Below, piece after piece: positions 11,070 through 22,610 of a DNA stretch of 64,000 nt (its first letter is position 1; each line of letters starts with the position of its first letter). Location of the stretch: the NCBI RefSeq assembly GCF_963082655.1, contig NC_081553.1, positions 24,207,276 to 24,271,275 on the forward strand, written 5' to 3'. The position numbers and the translations under genes were made by a program. Source of the stretch: Stomoxys calcitrans. Lineage: Eukaryota; Arthropoda; Insecta; Diptera; Muscidae. The notes under the pieces were generated by a model. That model did no database searches. It was not told the origin of the DNA and worked only from the letters and a program-made list of their open reading frames with translations.

Positions 11070-13236
11070 GCGTAAAAATCTAAATCTAAATCTTCAAAAA
11101 TAGAGATATTGAGCTAAAACTTTGCAAAAATTCTTATTTTTGTCCATAAGCAGGTTAAGTTCGAAGATGGGCTATATCGGGCGATACCTTGATATAGCCC
11201 CCATACAGACCGATCCGCCGATTTAGGATCCTAGGCTAATAAAGGCCACATTTATTATCGGATTTTGCTAAAATTTGGGATAGTAAGTTGTGTTAGGCCC
11301 TTCGACATCCTTCGTTAATATAAACCAGATCGGTCAAGATTTGTGTATAGCCCCCATATAGACCGATCCGCCGATTAAGGGTCTTAGGCCAATAAAAGCC
11401 ACATTTATTATCGGATTTTGCTGAAATTTGGGACAGTGAGTTGTGTTAGGCCCTTAGACATCCTTCGTCAATTTGGTCCAGATCGGTCTAGATTTGGATA
11501 TAGCTGCCATATAGACCGATCCGCCGATTTAGGGTCTTTGGCCCATAAAAGCCACATTTATTATCCGATTTTGCTGAAATTTGGGACAGTGAGCTATGTT
11601 AGGCTTCTGGACAACCTTCCTCAATTTGGCTTAAATCGGTTCAGAATTGGATATAGCTGCCATATAGATCGATCATCTGATTTAGGGCCTTAGGCCCACA
11701 AAAGCCACATTTATTATCCGATTTTGCTGAAATTTAGGATAGTGAATTGTGTTAGGCCCTTCGACATCCTTCGTCAATTTGGCTCAGATCGGTCCTGAGT
11801 TGGATGTAGGTGCTATATAGACCGATCCTAAAATTAATGGTCTTATGTCCATAAAAGCCACATTTATTATCCGATTTTGCTGAAATTTGGGACAGTGAGT
11901 TGTGTTAGGCCCTTAGACATCCTTCGTGAATTTGGTTTAGATCGGTCTAGATTTGGATATAGCTGCCATATAGACCGATCCTCCGATTTAGAGTCTTAGG
12001 CCCATAAAAGCCACATTTATTATCCGATTTTGCTGAAATTTGGGACAGTGAGTTGTGTTAGGCCCTTAGACATCCTTCGTCAATTTGGTCCAGATCGGTC
12101 TAGATTTGGATATAGCTGCCATATAGACCGATCCTCCGATTTAGAGTCTTAGGCCCATAAAAGCCACATTTATTATCCGATTTTGCTAAAATTTGGTACA
12201 GAGAGTTGTTTTAGGCCCTTCGACATCCTTCGTCAATTTGGCTCACATCGGTCCAGATTGGATATAGTTGCCATATAGACCGATCTCTCGATTTAATGGT
12301 TTGGCCCCATAAAAGGCGCATTTATTGTCCGATGTTGCCGAAATTTGGTACAGAGAGTTAAGTTTAGCCCCTCACATATTTCTGCAATTTGGTCCAGATC
12401 GGTCCAGATTTGGATATAGCTGCCACATAGGCCGATCATCCGATTTAGGGTCTTAGGCCCATAAAAGCCACATTTATTATCCGATTTTGCTGAAATTTGC
12501 GACAGTGAGTTGTGTCAGGCCCTTCGACATCCTTCGTTAATTTGGCTCAGATCGGTCCAGATTTGGATATAGGTGCCACATAGACCAATCCTCCGATTTA
12601 GGGTCTTAGGCCCATAAAAGCCACATTCATCATTCGATTTTGCTCAAATTTGGTACAGTGAGTTATGTTAGGCCCTTTGAAAATTTGGCCCAGATCGGTC
12701 CAGACTTGGATATAGCTGCCATATAGACCGATCTCTCGGTTTTAGGTCTTGGGACCAGAAAAAGCGCATTTATTGTCCGATGTCGCCGCAATTTGGGACA
12801 GTGAGTTGGGTTGGGCCCTTCGACATCCCTTTTCAATTTTATTCAGATCGATCAAGATTTGCATATAGCTGCCATATAGACCGATATCTCGTTTTAAAGT
12901 TTTGGCCCCAAAAAAGTGCATTTACAATCCAATTTAACTGAAATTTGACACATTGAATTATGTTAGGCTTTTCGACATCCATGTTGTATATGGTTCAGAT
13001 CGGTTTATTTTTAGATATGGTTACTAAAAATACCAATATTTTGTTATACACAATTGAACAATGACTTGTACTTATAAGTATTTGGTCCAAATCGGAACAT
13101 ATTTCGATATAACCGCTATGGGACATAAGATATGCAATTTTCACCGGATTTTGATGAAATGTGGTTTACATATATACCCGATGTGGTGGGTATCCAAAGT
13201 TCGGCCCTGCCGAACTTGACGCATTTTTACTTGTTG
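11070..13236 (+). mobile_element. INE-1-like element, family B, long regular array with 3' hairpin
   Basis: Lacks the 5' tip and starts at tgatcagcgtaaaaatc. About twelve family B units follow with very even spacing: gatatagctg-type words at 11497, 11650, 11803, 11956, 12109 and 12261, a 153-bp period. The 3' end is complete, with gtggtgggtatccaaagttc, the hairpin ttcggccctgccgaa and tttttacttgtt at about 13235. The ORF at 11418-11693 is an array shadow. Confidence 0.85.
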
Positions 13237-13907
13237 GTGTTGTTGTGACGCCATTCCCGCATCTACGCACTTCATACTGTAAGTTGGTAACATCTGCCTT
13301 TTACTTTTGTTTAAAAGAGTAGGGACTTTCCAGATACAGTTATGCAGATCATGGTCCTTTTTTCGTTTGCGTGGATCGTCAACATTATGAGAGTTAGCTT
13401 TTTCTATTCCTTTGTTTCTCGGAGTAATCCATATAATTTTTCGGGGACAGGTTACTGACCCAGTGCCCCAACCGCCTCGGTAATATGGGATCGCATTTGT
13501 ACCCCTCGATGTCGCAAGCGGCTTGTTCCAAGATTCAAAGCTCGGCTCCCTAACCTGGGTACAGACGCTGATGTTGATGAACAGTTATTTGAAAGTTCTC
13601 AGTAAGAGTAAGAGTCAGTAGCACCCCACCCCTCATAGAGACTATTCTCTCCAAATCGCTTACTGACCGCGCCCGGACTTGCAGCTACTTCGCACAAATA
13701 CAAAACTTTCCTTTATCCGCAACCTGTGGTTGCGCCCAGTAGCTAAGCTTTCACTGATAACTATGAACACTTGGACCTCAAGTCGGAGCTCAAAGTCCAG
13801 CACGTGTGATGCTCACAGTTATCTTGTGTCGGCCGGGAATAATATCCAATATTTGGGTAAATCACTGAAACGATTTGGGTTATATTGACTAATGACACCC
13901 CTTGACT
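13237..13907. other. Unassigned sequence, possibly old retroelement
   Basis: More GC-rich than the surrounding spacers (for example gaccgcgcccggacttgcag near 13664). I find no protein domain, terminal repeat or tandem structure. It may be an untranslated part of a retroelement, but nothing here proves that. Confidence 0.3.
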
Positions 13908-13917
13908 CTACATGCTA

Positions 13918-14229
13918 AAATGCAAATTTTGCCCATGAACATTCCACTTAGGAACAGGGGCAAACTTCTCACATATCAATGAGTGCAGTCCGATTCAAAT
14001 TTAAGCTCAATGATAGGGGCCTCCTTTTTATAGCCGAATCCGAACGGCGTGCTCCAGTGTGACACCTCTTTGGAGAGAAGTTTTACATGGCATAGTACCT
14101 TACAAATGTTGCCAGCATTAGGAGGGGAAAACCACCAATGAAAATTTTTTCTGTAGTCTCGCCCGGATTCGAACCCATGCGTTCAGTGTCATAGGCGGAC
14201 ATGCTAATCTCTGCGCTACGGTGGCCTCA
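13918..14229 (-). mobile_element. tRNA-derived SINE with 10-bp target duplication
   Basis: On the minus strand the head reads ggccaccgtagcgcagagat (A box-like TAGCGCAGAG), then gggttcgaatcc (B box), then a tRNA-unrelated body with ggctataaaaaggaggcccc. It ends with a gcaaattttgcccatgaaca-type tail. The flanking direct repeat ctacatgcta occurs at 13908-13917 and 14230-14239, a clear target-site duplication. No coding capacity. Related copies are at 39400, 36688, 58801 and 60903. Confidence 0.9.
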
Positions 14230-14239
14230 CTACATGCTA

Positions 14240-15562
14240 CTAAAATAAAAACTGAAAGATGTGGCCTTAATTTACTAACATCTGATAACCACAAGAAGAA
14301 ATTGAAATACACTTTCTTTACATATTAGGTCTGTTCACGTACTTTTCCAGTAAAAATTGCCAGGAGTGTAAGCACAGCTTTTAATCTCCTTTGCTATTTA
14401 TTTGAATGAAACAGCTGGTTTTCAAAACACAGCTGTTCTAGGCTGCAAATTTCACACACACATATTAAATGTGTTGATGTACTCTAAAATGTTAACAAAA
14501 TTTATGTGGAACATTAGGTGTTTTCGCGCACCTACGTCGAATTTCCTGCAGAAAGATCCCATTAAGTAATAGTTTGTCTATTAGATAAACATGGACTGGT
14601 TCAGTAGTATTCTTAGATTTCTTTTTGGAACACCGCACAGGTTAACCTCAAGGCATAATAACTTTCCTTAATGTAAAGTGATGTGTTCTAATATTTCCCA
14701 ACTTGCGTTTTTTTTTTCAATTTCACCCAATTGCACTGAAGAAATATTACAAAAAAAAATCCCATACATTAAAAATAAAAGACGTTTTAGCCGACTTGTG
14801 AAAAATTCATTTCTTCTTAAATCAGTTATAATTTTTTTTTGTAATTAATTCTTATCATAAGGTTTTCATTTTTTTTTTCAGTGCATCACAAACTTCCGCT
14901 TCATAGAGTGGTTAATCCATGGCTTATAGGTTTATATACAGAAAAAAAAGCAGAAGCGTCCCTCTATGCAAAACACCTTGTCGTCCATAAAGTTAACCAA
15001 ATAAAGTTTGCAATACTACAGAGATACTTAATGGTAGAGAGATTAAAAAGTTCATTTGGTGCACTGTTATCTTAAAACGCTATGCCCTTTTTATCGCCTG
15101 CGTTCAATGGCCTTGGGCATAGCTGAAGCACGCCACTGCCACTGCCACAGCCCTGCCAACATCATTCAAAGACAATTTCGATGCATACAAACGAATGTCC
15201 TGATAAAATATGCCCTTTGTTTCGCTGAACGCAGAATATATGAAAGTGTTAATGCAACGTGACACTTTAGCCTTCGTTAAAGGATATGCCATGATGATGG
15301 AAATGGCTTGCCATGCCACCATGGTGCAGCATCAGAAGGTTTCTCATCGTAGATTTCGGTACGGAAATTCATAAATACCATCAACAGTGGAATATGTCCA
15401 CGACGGGAGTGTCTTAATGTTCCTTTGAGGCATTGTTCACAATTTGGGGATGAGTGCCAAGAGATGTTATAGCCCAATTTTACAAAAAAAGGGTATTTGG
15501 CTATGTACTGCGTGCGGAGTTGCCATGAAATGAAATATTTTTCAAATAAAATTTGCGAATAA
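14240..15562. other. Unassigned spacer
   Basis: AT-rich with long T and A runs (14710-14880). Frames on both strands at 15056-15567 lack recognisable domains. The segment 15100-15340 is less AT-rich and could hold an old exon or retroelement piece, but I cannot name it. Confidence 0.35.
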
Positions 15563-16172
15563 AACAAGTAAAAGCGTGCTAAGTTCGTCCGGGCCGAATC
15601 TTATATACCCTCCACCATGGATCGCATTTGTCGAGTTCTTTTCCGGGCATCTCTTCTTTGGGAAAAAAGGATATAAGAAAAGATTTCCTCTGCTATTAGA
15701 GCGATATGAAGATATGGTCCGTTTTGGACCACAATTAAATTATATGTTGGAGGCCTGTGTAAAATGTCAGCCAATTCGAATAAGAATTGCGCCCTTTGGG
15801 GCTCAAGAAGTAAAATAGAGAGATCGAATTATATGGGAGCTGTATCGGGCTATAGACTGATTCAGACCATAATAAACACGTATGTTGATGATCATGAGAG
15901 AATCCGTCGTACAAAATTTCAGGCAAATCGGATAATAATTGCGACCTCTAGATATAGCTGCCATACAGACCGATATCCCAATAAAGGGTCTGAAATACAA
16001 AATTCAACAGTGACTTATATTTATTAGCCCACTCAATATCCGTGTCGAATTTGGGTTCACAAGCTATTAAATTTTCACCGGATTGTGCCGAAAGGGGGTT
16101 TTCATATATACGCCAGGTGGTGGGTATCCAAAGTTCGGCCCGGACGAACTTAATGCCTTTTTACTTGTAATA
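15563..16172. mobile_element. Chimeric INE-1-like element with two 3' hairpin ends (A minus / B plus)
   Basis: The left half (15563 to about 15950) is a family A 3' part on the minus strand, starting aacaagtaaaagcgtgctaa with a slightly broken hairpin ttcgtccgggccgaa. At about 15951 it switches to plus-strand family B (gatatagctgccatacagac), which runs to its own 3' end with hairpin ttcggcccggacgaa and tttttacttgt near 16170. Neither half has the microsatellite or 5' tip. Positions 15731-15750 show the uninterrupted site into which a MITE has inserted in the paralog at 28159. Confidence 0.8.
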
Positions 16173-16179
16173 TATAAGA

Positions 16180-17422
16180 TTTCTCTGGCATTTCGGAAAA
16201 GTGAGCTAGCTGTGTTAGGTCTCTCGACATTCTTGATTAATTTGGTCCAGGTTCTTATTGCATTTGTTTGTAACACCCAAAAGGAAGAGAGATAGACCCA
16301 TTGATAAGTATACCGATCGACTCGGAATCACTTTCTGATTCGATTTTGCTATGTCCGTCTGTCCATGTTAATTTGTGTACAAACTACGGGTCGCAATTTT
16401 CGTCGGATCGCCTTGAAATTTGGTACAGGCATGTTTTTCGGTGTAGAGGCGAAGCTTACTGAAATTGGAAAAAATCGATTCAGATTTGGATGTAGCTCCC
16501 ATATATGTGTTAGTCTGATTTGCTGTAATAATGCAATAAAATGATAATTTGTTGACCGATACTCTTGAAATTTGGTACAAAAGATTTTCTCTTGACTCTC
16601 GACATTGCTGGTGAATTTTATAGAAATCGGTTTAGATTTAGATATAGCTATCATATGTATATATCGCCCGATTTTCACTCCTAGAGCCACTGCAAGCGCA
16701 TTTATTGACCAACCTTCCCAAACTTGTGTACAGCGCTTTCCGCGACGACTTCCACAATTTCCATTAAGTTTGATCGAATTCGGTTCAGATTTAGATATAG
16801 CTCCCATGTATTGGGTTGCCCAAAAAGTAATTGCGGATTTTTCATATAGTCGGCGTTGACAAATTTTTCCACTGCTTTTGACTCTGTAATTGCATTCTTT
16901 CTTCTGTCAGTTATCAGCTTTTAGAAAAAAGTGTAAAAAAAGTATATTTGATTAAAGTTCATTCTAAGTTTTATTAAAAATGCATTTACTTTCTATTAAA
17001 AAGTCCGCAATTACTTTTTGGGCAACCCAATATATTGCAATAAAGTGCTCATTTGTTAACAGATACTCTCGAAATTTGGCAGGAAGGTTTTTCTTGTGAT
17101 TCTCAATGTTACTGGTGAATTTCATAGAAATCGGTTCAGATTTAGATATAGCTGCCATATATGTATATCGCCCGACTTTCACTCCTGAGCCACTGTTGCA
17201 ATCTTGCGAACATTTTGTACAACGCTTTCCTCGACGACTGTCACAATATTTATAAATTTGGTCGAAATCGGTTCAGATTTAGATATAACTCCCCTTTAAA
17301 AATTAAATTCCTATTAGATTTGGCGATAAGTTTTATATATTAAAAGTAGCACGTATACTAGGTGGTGTAGGGTATTATATAGTCGGCCCCGCCCGACTTT
17401 TGCCCTTCCTTACTGGTTTTTT
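16180..17422 (+). mobile_element. INE-like element, family C
   Basis: Units carry ttcagatttagatatagctc and gccactgcaagcgcattt. The 3' end reads taggtggtgtagggtatt, then the hairpin agtcggccccgcccgactt, then ccttccttactggtttt near 17422. The end plan parallels families A and B (purine/pyrimidine box, hairpin, short tail) with different sequence. It is split by a mariner MITE at 16811-17030. The 5' side (16260-16370) has only a brief cgtctgtccatg microsatellite. Confidence 0.7.
16811..17030 (+). mobile_element. Mariner-type MITE, copy 2
   Basis: Perfect-looking TIRs ttgggttgcccaaaaagtaa and complement, flanked by TA (16809-16810 and 17031-17032). At 220 bp it is shorter than copy 1 because about 20 bp around the ttagcttgctttag word are missing. 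It interrupts a family C unit at cccatgta|tattgcaataaa, so it is younger than that array. Confidence 0.9.
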
Positions 17423-17439
17423 GTTAAATTCGTTATCTA

Positions 17440-17885
17440 CTCCCATTATAGTACCATATAGCCATCATCGACTAATATGCCCATTTGGGGGGTTTTGGGT
17501 GGGTCAACCCCCCATTACTTGGACCTAATTTTTTATGACATATTCGTAATCTACTCCAAAACACCTTTCATTTGAGCCCCATATTGATATGAACGTCCAA
17601 TAGGTGTGTTTATACCCAATTTTTAATACCATATTCGTATTCTACCCTCCAATGTCATTTTTTTGACCATTTGCCCTGATCGGTCTACTTTTGATTTTGG
17701 ATGGTGTTTTTGGGGTAAAGGGAGTAAAGGGGTACCCATTTAAATATTTAAAAATTATATATAGCTTTTGGTTCTTTCAGACCAACCTACACAATCTGTG
17801 AAAATTTCTGCCGTTTTCGAGTCTAAACGGAACAAACAAATTTACAAACCCACAAACAAACACAAATAATTTTTTCATGAATTCC
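17440..17885 (-). repeat. Family D repeat fragment
   Basis: Reverse complement of family D words: cacctttcatttgagcccca near 17560, tcggtctacttttgattttgg and cagaccaacctacacaatctg. It ends at aaacggaacaaacaaa, the usual edge of family D next to gtttgttccgtatagac. No coding capacity. Confidence 0.6.
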
Positions 17886-17891
17886 GATGTA

Positions 17892-18123
17892 CAGGGTGGC
17901 TGATGAAAGCCGCTACCAAAAAAAAATGTAATAACTTTTTTTCTATTTAATAATAATAATTTAATAATTAATTTAATTAATTAATTAATTAATTTAATTA
18001 ATAATAATTTAATAATTAATTTAATAATTTAATTTAACATGAATAAAAGAAAAATGTATTCCATACACCGAAAAAAAAATGGTGCAATATTCATCATTGT
18101 AGCAATATTCATCAGCCACCCTG
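17892..18123 (+). mobile_element. 232-bp MITE with cagggtggctgatgaa TIR, copy 1
   Basis: TIRs cagggtggctgatgaa / ttcatcagccaccctg, with TA on both sides (17890-17891 and 18124-18125). The interior is extremely AT-rich, with ttaattaattaatt runs. The second copy at 28159-28390 has the same length, and I see differences at only a couple of bases (ggtgc versus gtagc near the right end). TA target and short TIRs suggest Tc1/mariner-like mobilisation. No transposase is present. Confidence 0.88.
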
Positions 18124-18125
18124 TA

Positions 18126-18740
18126 TGTTTCCTTCTCTAAAGTTTCAAGAATTAACATAACTGTCATATGGAAATTAAAATTTTCTAACAATTAAAAAAT
18201 TTTATTTAAAAATATAAAATTTTTAGACAGCTTTTTAAGATTTACAATTTTCTAAGAAAATGCTAAAAAATATGTTTCATCATAACCTGCAGTATGATTT
18301 TGTTTAAATTGAGTTCATAATTGAACTGTTTAGAGTTAATAGACACAAATGAACTTGACAGGTTTGATAGGCATAACTGCAACTTGGCTCACAGATATAT
18401 CGATTGTTTTGCAATGTATTGCAGAGCATTTGCTTGATGCTTATTGGGAGTCTCATGGTATTTTCTTCCTCTGTTGTCTGTTCTTGTGATCTCCTAGCAG
18501 AGCTGTTCCTTGAGGGCATATCAGTTTAGACAGTCTATGATATGACTATACCTCTGCTTGGAATGGATTTCACAGTTAAGCTGCCTAGCTGTGAGTCTGG
18601 GAAAATGTAATGCGAGACAAGCAATTAAGCCAGGTGTCTATTGCAAATGTTAAAAAAAAACATGGAAAAAAAGGAAGAAAATATGAAAATAAAATATTGA
18701 AGTAAATGTAAAAAAATTTAATGAAAACTAATGATGCAAT
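18126..18740. other. Unassigned AT-rich spacer
   Basis: A and T homopolymers and no repeat family that I recognise. The minus frame of 71 aa at 18304-18519 has no identifiable domain. Confidence 0.4.
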
Positions 18741-18854
18741 CCAAAACAAGTAAAAATGGTGTTAAGTTCGGCCGGGACGAACTTTGGGGGTACCCACCAC
18801 CTCGGGTATATATGTAAACCACCTTTCGTTAAAATCCCGTGAAAAATGCATACC

Positions 18855-19652
18855 TTATGCCCCATAGCAGCTATATCGAAATATGTTCCGATTTGGACCA
18901 AATACTGATAAGCGAAAATCATTGTTCAATTGTGTATAACAAAATATTGGTCTTTTTGTAAAAATAAACCGATCTGAACCATATACGACACGAATGTCGT
19001 GAAGCCTAACATAAGTCACTGTGTCAAATTTCAGTGAAATCGGATTATTAATGAGCCTTTTATGGTGCCAAGACTTTAAATCAAGATATCGGTCTATATG
19101 GGAGTTATTTCCAAATCTGGGCCGATCTGAGCCAAATTGAAGAAGAATACCAAAGGGCCTAATACAACTCATTGTCTCAAATTTCAGCGAAATTGGACAA
19201 TAAGTGCGCCTTTTATAGGCCCAAAACCCTAAATCGAGAGATCGGTCTATATGGCAGCTATATCCAAATCTAGACCGATCTGAGTGAAATTGAGGAAGTA
19301 TGTCGAAGGGCCCAACACAACTCACTGTCTCAAATTTCGGCGACATTGGACAATAAATGCTCCTTTTATGGGCAAAAAACCTTAAATCAAGAGATCGGTG
19401 TATATGGCAGCTATATCCAAATCTGAGTCGATCTGGGCCAAATTGAAAAAGGATGTTGAAGGCCCTAATGCAACTCATTGTCCCAAATTTCGGCGACATC
19501 GGATAAGTAATGCGTCTTTTATGGACCCAAAACCTTAAATCGAGAGATCGGTGTATATGACAGCTATATCCAAATCTAGACCGATTTGGGTCAAATTGAA
19601 GAAGGATGTTGAAAGGCCTAACACAATACACTGTTCCAAATTTCGGCGACAT
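18855..19652 (-). other. 265-codon open frame that is an artefact of family B repeats
   Basis: The translation is five successive copies of a 51-residue unit (SPKFGT..CVRPFNILLQF..RSRFGYSCHI.RSLDLRFW). A 153-bp unit is exactly 51 codons, so any frame that is open once stays open in each unit. There is no conserved start, signal or domain. The last copy reads into the element 3' end. Not considered a gene. It is listed because it is the longest open frame in the window and an automated predictor would likely call it. Confidence 0.85.
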
Positions 19653-20902
19653 TGGACAATAAATGCGCCTTTTATAGGCCCAAAGCCTTAAATCGGGAGA
19701 TCGGTCTGTATGGCAGCTATATCCAAATCAGGTCCGATCTATGCCATATTGCAAAGGTATGTCGGGGGGCTTAACACAACTCACTGTCCCAAATTTCGGC
19801 AATATCGGATAATTAATGCTGCTTTTATTGACCCAAAACCTTAAATCGAGAGATCGGTGTATATGACAGCTATATCAAAATCTGAGCCGATCTGAGCCAA
19901 ATTGAAGAAGGATATCGAAGGGCCCAACACAACTAACTGATCCAAATTTCATCAAAATAGGATAATAAATGTGGCTTTTTTGGGCCTAGGACCCTAAATC
20001 GGCGGATCGGTCTATATGGCAACTATATCCAAATACGAACCGATTTGGGCCAAATTAAAGAAGGATATCTAAGGGCCCAACACAACTCACTGTCCTAAAT
20101 TTCGGCGCCATTGCACAATAAATGCGCCTTTTATGGGCACAAAACCTCACTGTCCCAAATGTCGGCACCATCGCATAATAAATGCGCCTTTTATGTGCAC
20201 AAAACCTTAAATCGAGATATCAGTCTATATGGCAACTACATCCAAATCAAGACCGATCTGTGCCATATTGTAGAAGTATGTTGAGGGGCTTAACCTTACT
20301 CACTGTCCCAAATTACGGTGACATCGGACAATAAATGCTCCTTTTATGGGCAAAAAACCTTAAATCGACTGATCGGTCTATATGGCAGCTTTATCCAAAT
20401 CTGAACCGATCTGTGCCAAATTGAAGAAGGATGTCGAAGGGCCCCACAAAACTAACTGACCCAAATTTCATCAAAATCGGATAATAAATGTGGCTTTTAT
20501 GGTCCTAAGACCCTAAATCGGCGGATCGGTCTATGGCAGCTATATCCAAAACTGAACCGATCTGGGCGAAATTGAAGAAGGATGTCGATGGATGGATGGA
20601 TCAACTAACTGATCAAATTTCAGCAAAATCAGATAATAAATGTGATTTTTTGGGCCTAATACCCTAAATCGGCGGTTCCGTCGATATGGGGGCTATATCA
20701 AGATATATATATATATATCTTGATATAGCCCATCTTCGAAATAAACCTGCTTATGGACAAAAAAATAAAAAAAATCTATGCAAAGCTTCAGCTCAATATC
20801 TCTATTTTTACAGACTGTAGCGTGATTTCAACAGACGGACGGACAGACGGACGGACATGACCAGATCGTCTTAGATTTTTACGCTGGTCAAAAATATATA
20901 TA

Positions 20903-21156
20903 TTGGTTTGCCCAAAAAGTAATTGCGGATTTTTCATATAGTCGGCGTTGACAAATTTTTTCACAGCTTGTGACTCTGTAATTGCGTTCTTTCTTCTGTC
21001 AGTTATCAGCTGTTACTTTTAGCTTGCTTTAGAAAAATTACACTTTTTTTCTAAAGCAAGCTAAAAGTATATTTGATTATAGTTCATTCTAAGTTTTATT
21101 AAAAATGCATTTACTTTCTTTTAAAAAAATCCGCAATTTCTTTTTGGGCAACCCAA
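20903..21156 (+). mobile_element. Mariner-type MITE, copy 3, with internal inverted duplication
   Basis: TIRs ttggtttgcccaaaaagtaa (one base changed) and the complement end at 21156. The interior has a 22-bp perfect inverted repeat, cttttagcttgctttagaaaaa at 21016-21037 and its complement at 21046-21067, with an 8-bp spacer. Other copies carry this word once, so this copy gained an inverted duplication. Inserted within the 5' core of the surrounding INE-1-like element. Confidence 0.88.
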
Positions 21157-21249
21157 TTCTTTATAGGGTCGGAAATGGATATTTCGATTTGTTGCAAACG
21201 GAATGACAGAATGAATATACCCCCATCCTTCGGTGATGGGTATAAAAAA

Positions 21250-22480
21250 TCGATAGTGTAAAAAAATCACAAACAATCCATTTTTCCTTAGGAAGTTTGA
21301 AATTTGAATCTAAAATGTTCTCCTATCCTCCTACACAAGCCTTGCAAAACCTTCAGATCAGTCAGTGCTAGATAGCTCATGTAAGTTCCACCTCGTTTAC
21401 AGATGCCATAAAAATGTAGTTTGATGCATTTGTACGGCTTCACTGCAATTCAGATGATTATTTGAAGGCGCCATATGTTGGCTTCCCTTCGATATGCGAT
21501 CCCATATTAAATTTGAAAAAGTAAAGCATGATGATTCTTATTGTAACCATTTTGATTATCTTAACTCTCACTCAATTAGAGGCCATAGGAAAATTAATTT
21601 CAATCCTCTTATCTACATAAGAGGATTGATAGAGGGGCAACAAGGGGGCAAAGTTTTTAATTTCCGTATTATCTTAACGATTGATCCCTCATTATCCTTG
21701 CCACTTAAAATCCCACAAATGTCGAAAAACTAATGTGATACGATTAACGTTAATAGATTACCACGCAATGGATTAAGCAGCTCATTAAACGTAATCGATT
21801 TGAATGTATTTTAGCTATAACACCATCATCATCACTGCAAACATCACCATAACGGCTCACCACAACCACCATCACCATTACCATCGCCCTTCAAACAAAC
21901 ACCACCACATTCAGTTATGCTGCACATATATGTTACCTAAAACTATTTTGCCCAATGATATTGTAAAGCGAGAGTGCTCCAGTATCTCTTTTCACATCGC
22001 TCTAATGAGCAATGTTTAATTAAAATGTGTGTGTGTGTGTAATTAATTATGGTTTTCATATCGAGTATCCTCAAATTTCTTATGAAATATTAATTTGGAA
22101 ATGTAAAAATGGGCATGAAATTGTACTAAAATATGTTTATGTGAAGGTATTCATCTAGAAGTGTGTGTGCTGTTATTGTATTACATTATTTACGTTGTAA
22201 TACCTTTAGCACTCTGAAGGATGTACTGGCGTAAATTATTTTGTCTAATTATAAAAATGAATAATAGAGTGGAACTGCACCATAAATTCCAATTAAAATT
22301 TGATTTGGTTCCATATTGGTATTCTACGCCCATAGACTTTCAAATAATGTCCTATTATTGAAGCCAGTTCAACAGCATTGAAATGCCCAACTCAGCAACT
22401 TCTAAGCTCACGGAGAGCATCCATGGAATCGCTCCAATTTTCATTTACTTTCCTCTCTTTGAAACACCGAATTGACTTCT
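21250..22480. other. Unassigned spacer with CAC/CAT-rich and GT tracts
   Basis: Contains a caccaccatcaccattacc-type stretch (about 21826-21915) and a short (GT)n at 22026-22040. Frames at 21494-21733 and 21804-22019 are low in complexity or featureless. No repeat family recognised. Confidence 0.4.
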
Positions 22481-22481
22481 T

Positions 22482-22610
22482 GACTTCCACTACAGGGCGC
22501 AATTCTTATTCGATTGGAATGAAATTTTGCACGACGTGGTTTGTTATATACAATACAAACAGAATGAAGAAATTAGTATACCCCCATCCTATGGTGGAGG
22601 GTATACAAAT
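22482..22610 (-). mobile_element. INE-1-like remnant, family A, internally deleted
   Basis: Part of one family A unit (agggcgcaattcttattcg, gcacgacgtggtttgttat) is joined directly to the 5' tip (aaacagaatgaagaaattag, tatacccccatcctatgg, ggagggtatac). The microsatellite, core and array are gone. Confidence 0.75.

Larger units (their letters stand above)
18745..21247 (-). mobile_element. INE-1-like element, family B, full length, interrupted by a mariner MITE
   Basis: Complete on both sides: aacaagtaaaaatggtgtta plus hairpin ttcggccgggacgaa on the left, and gaatatacccccatccttcgg..gggtataaaaa on the right (about 21247). It contains about a dozen family B units, then ttgatatagcccatcttcg, a (GACG)n microsatellite (20828-20858), and the 5' core. 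The mariner MITE at 20903-21156 splits the core between the agattttt and gggtcggaaatgg blocks. The inverted word at 20690-20730 (ggctatatcaagatata and its complement) can form a long hairpin. Confidence 0.88.

Noticed and set aside
14130..14229. A tRNA gene (A and B boxes on the minus strand)
   Set aside because: It is the head of a SINE with a body, tail and target duplication, and copies occur elsewhere in the window.
15104..15322. Minus-strand 72-codon frame with a hydrophobic start that looked like a membrane protein exon
   Set aside because: I could not match it to a family, and frames in other phases are equally open. Too weak to call.
18855..19652. A 265-codon minus-strand protein with five 51-residue repeats
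   Set aside because: It follows the family B array exactly, each repeat being one 153-bp unit. There is no start context or known domain, and similar frames appear in every array.
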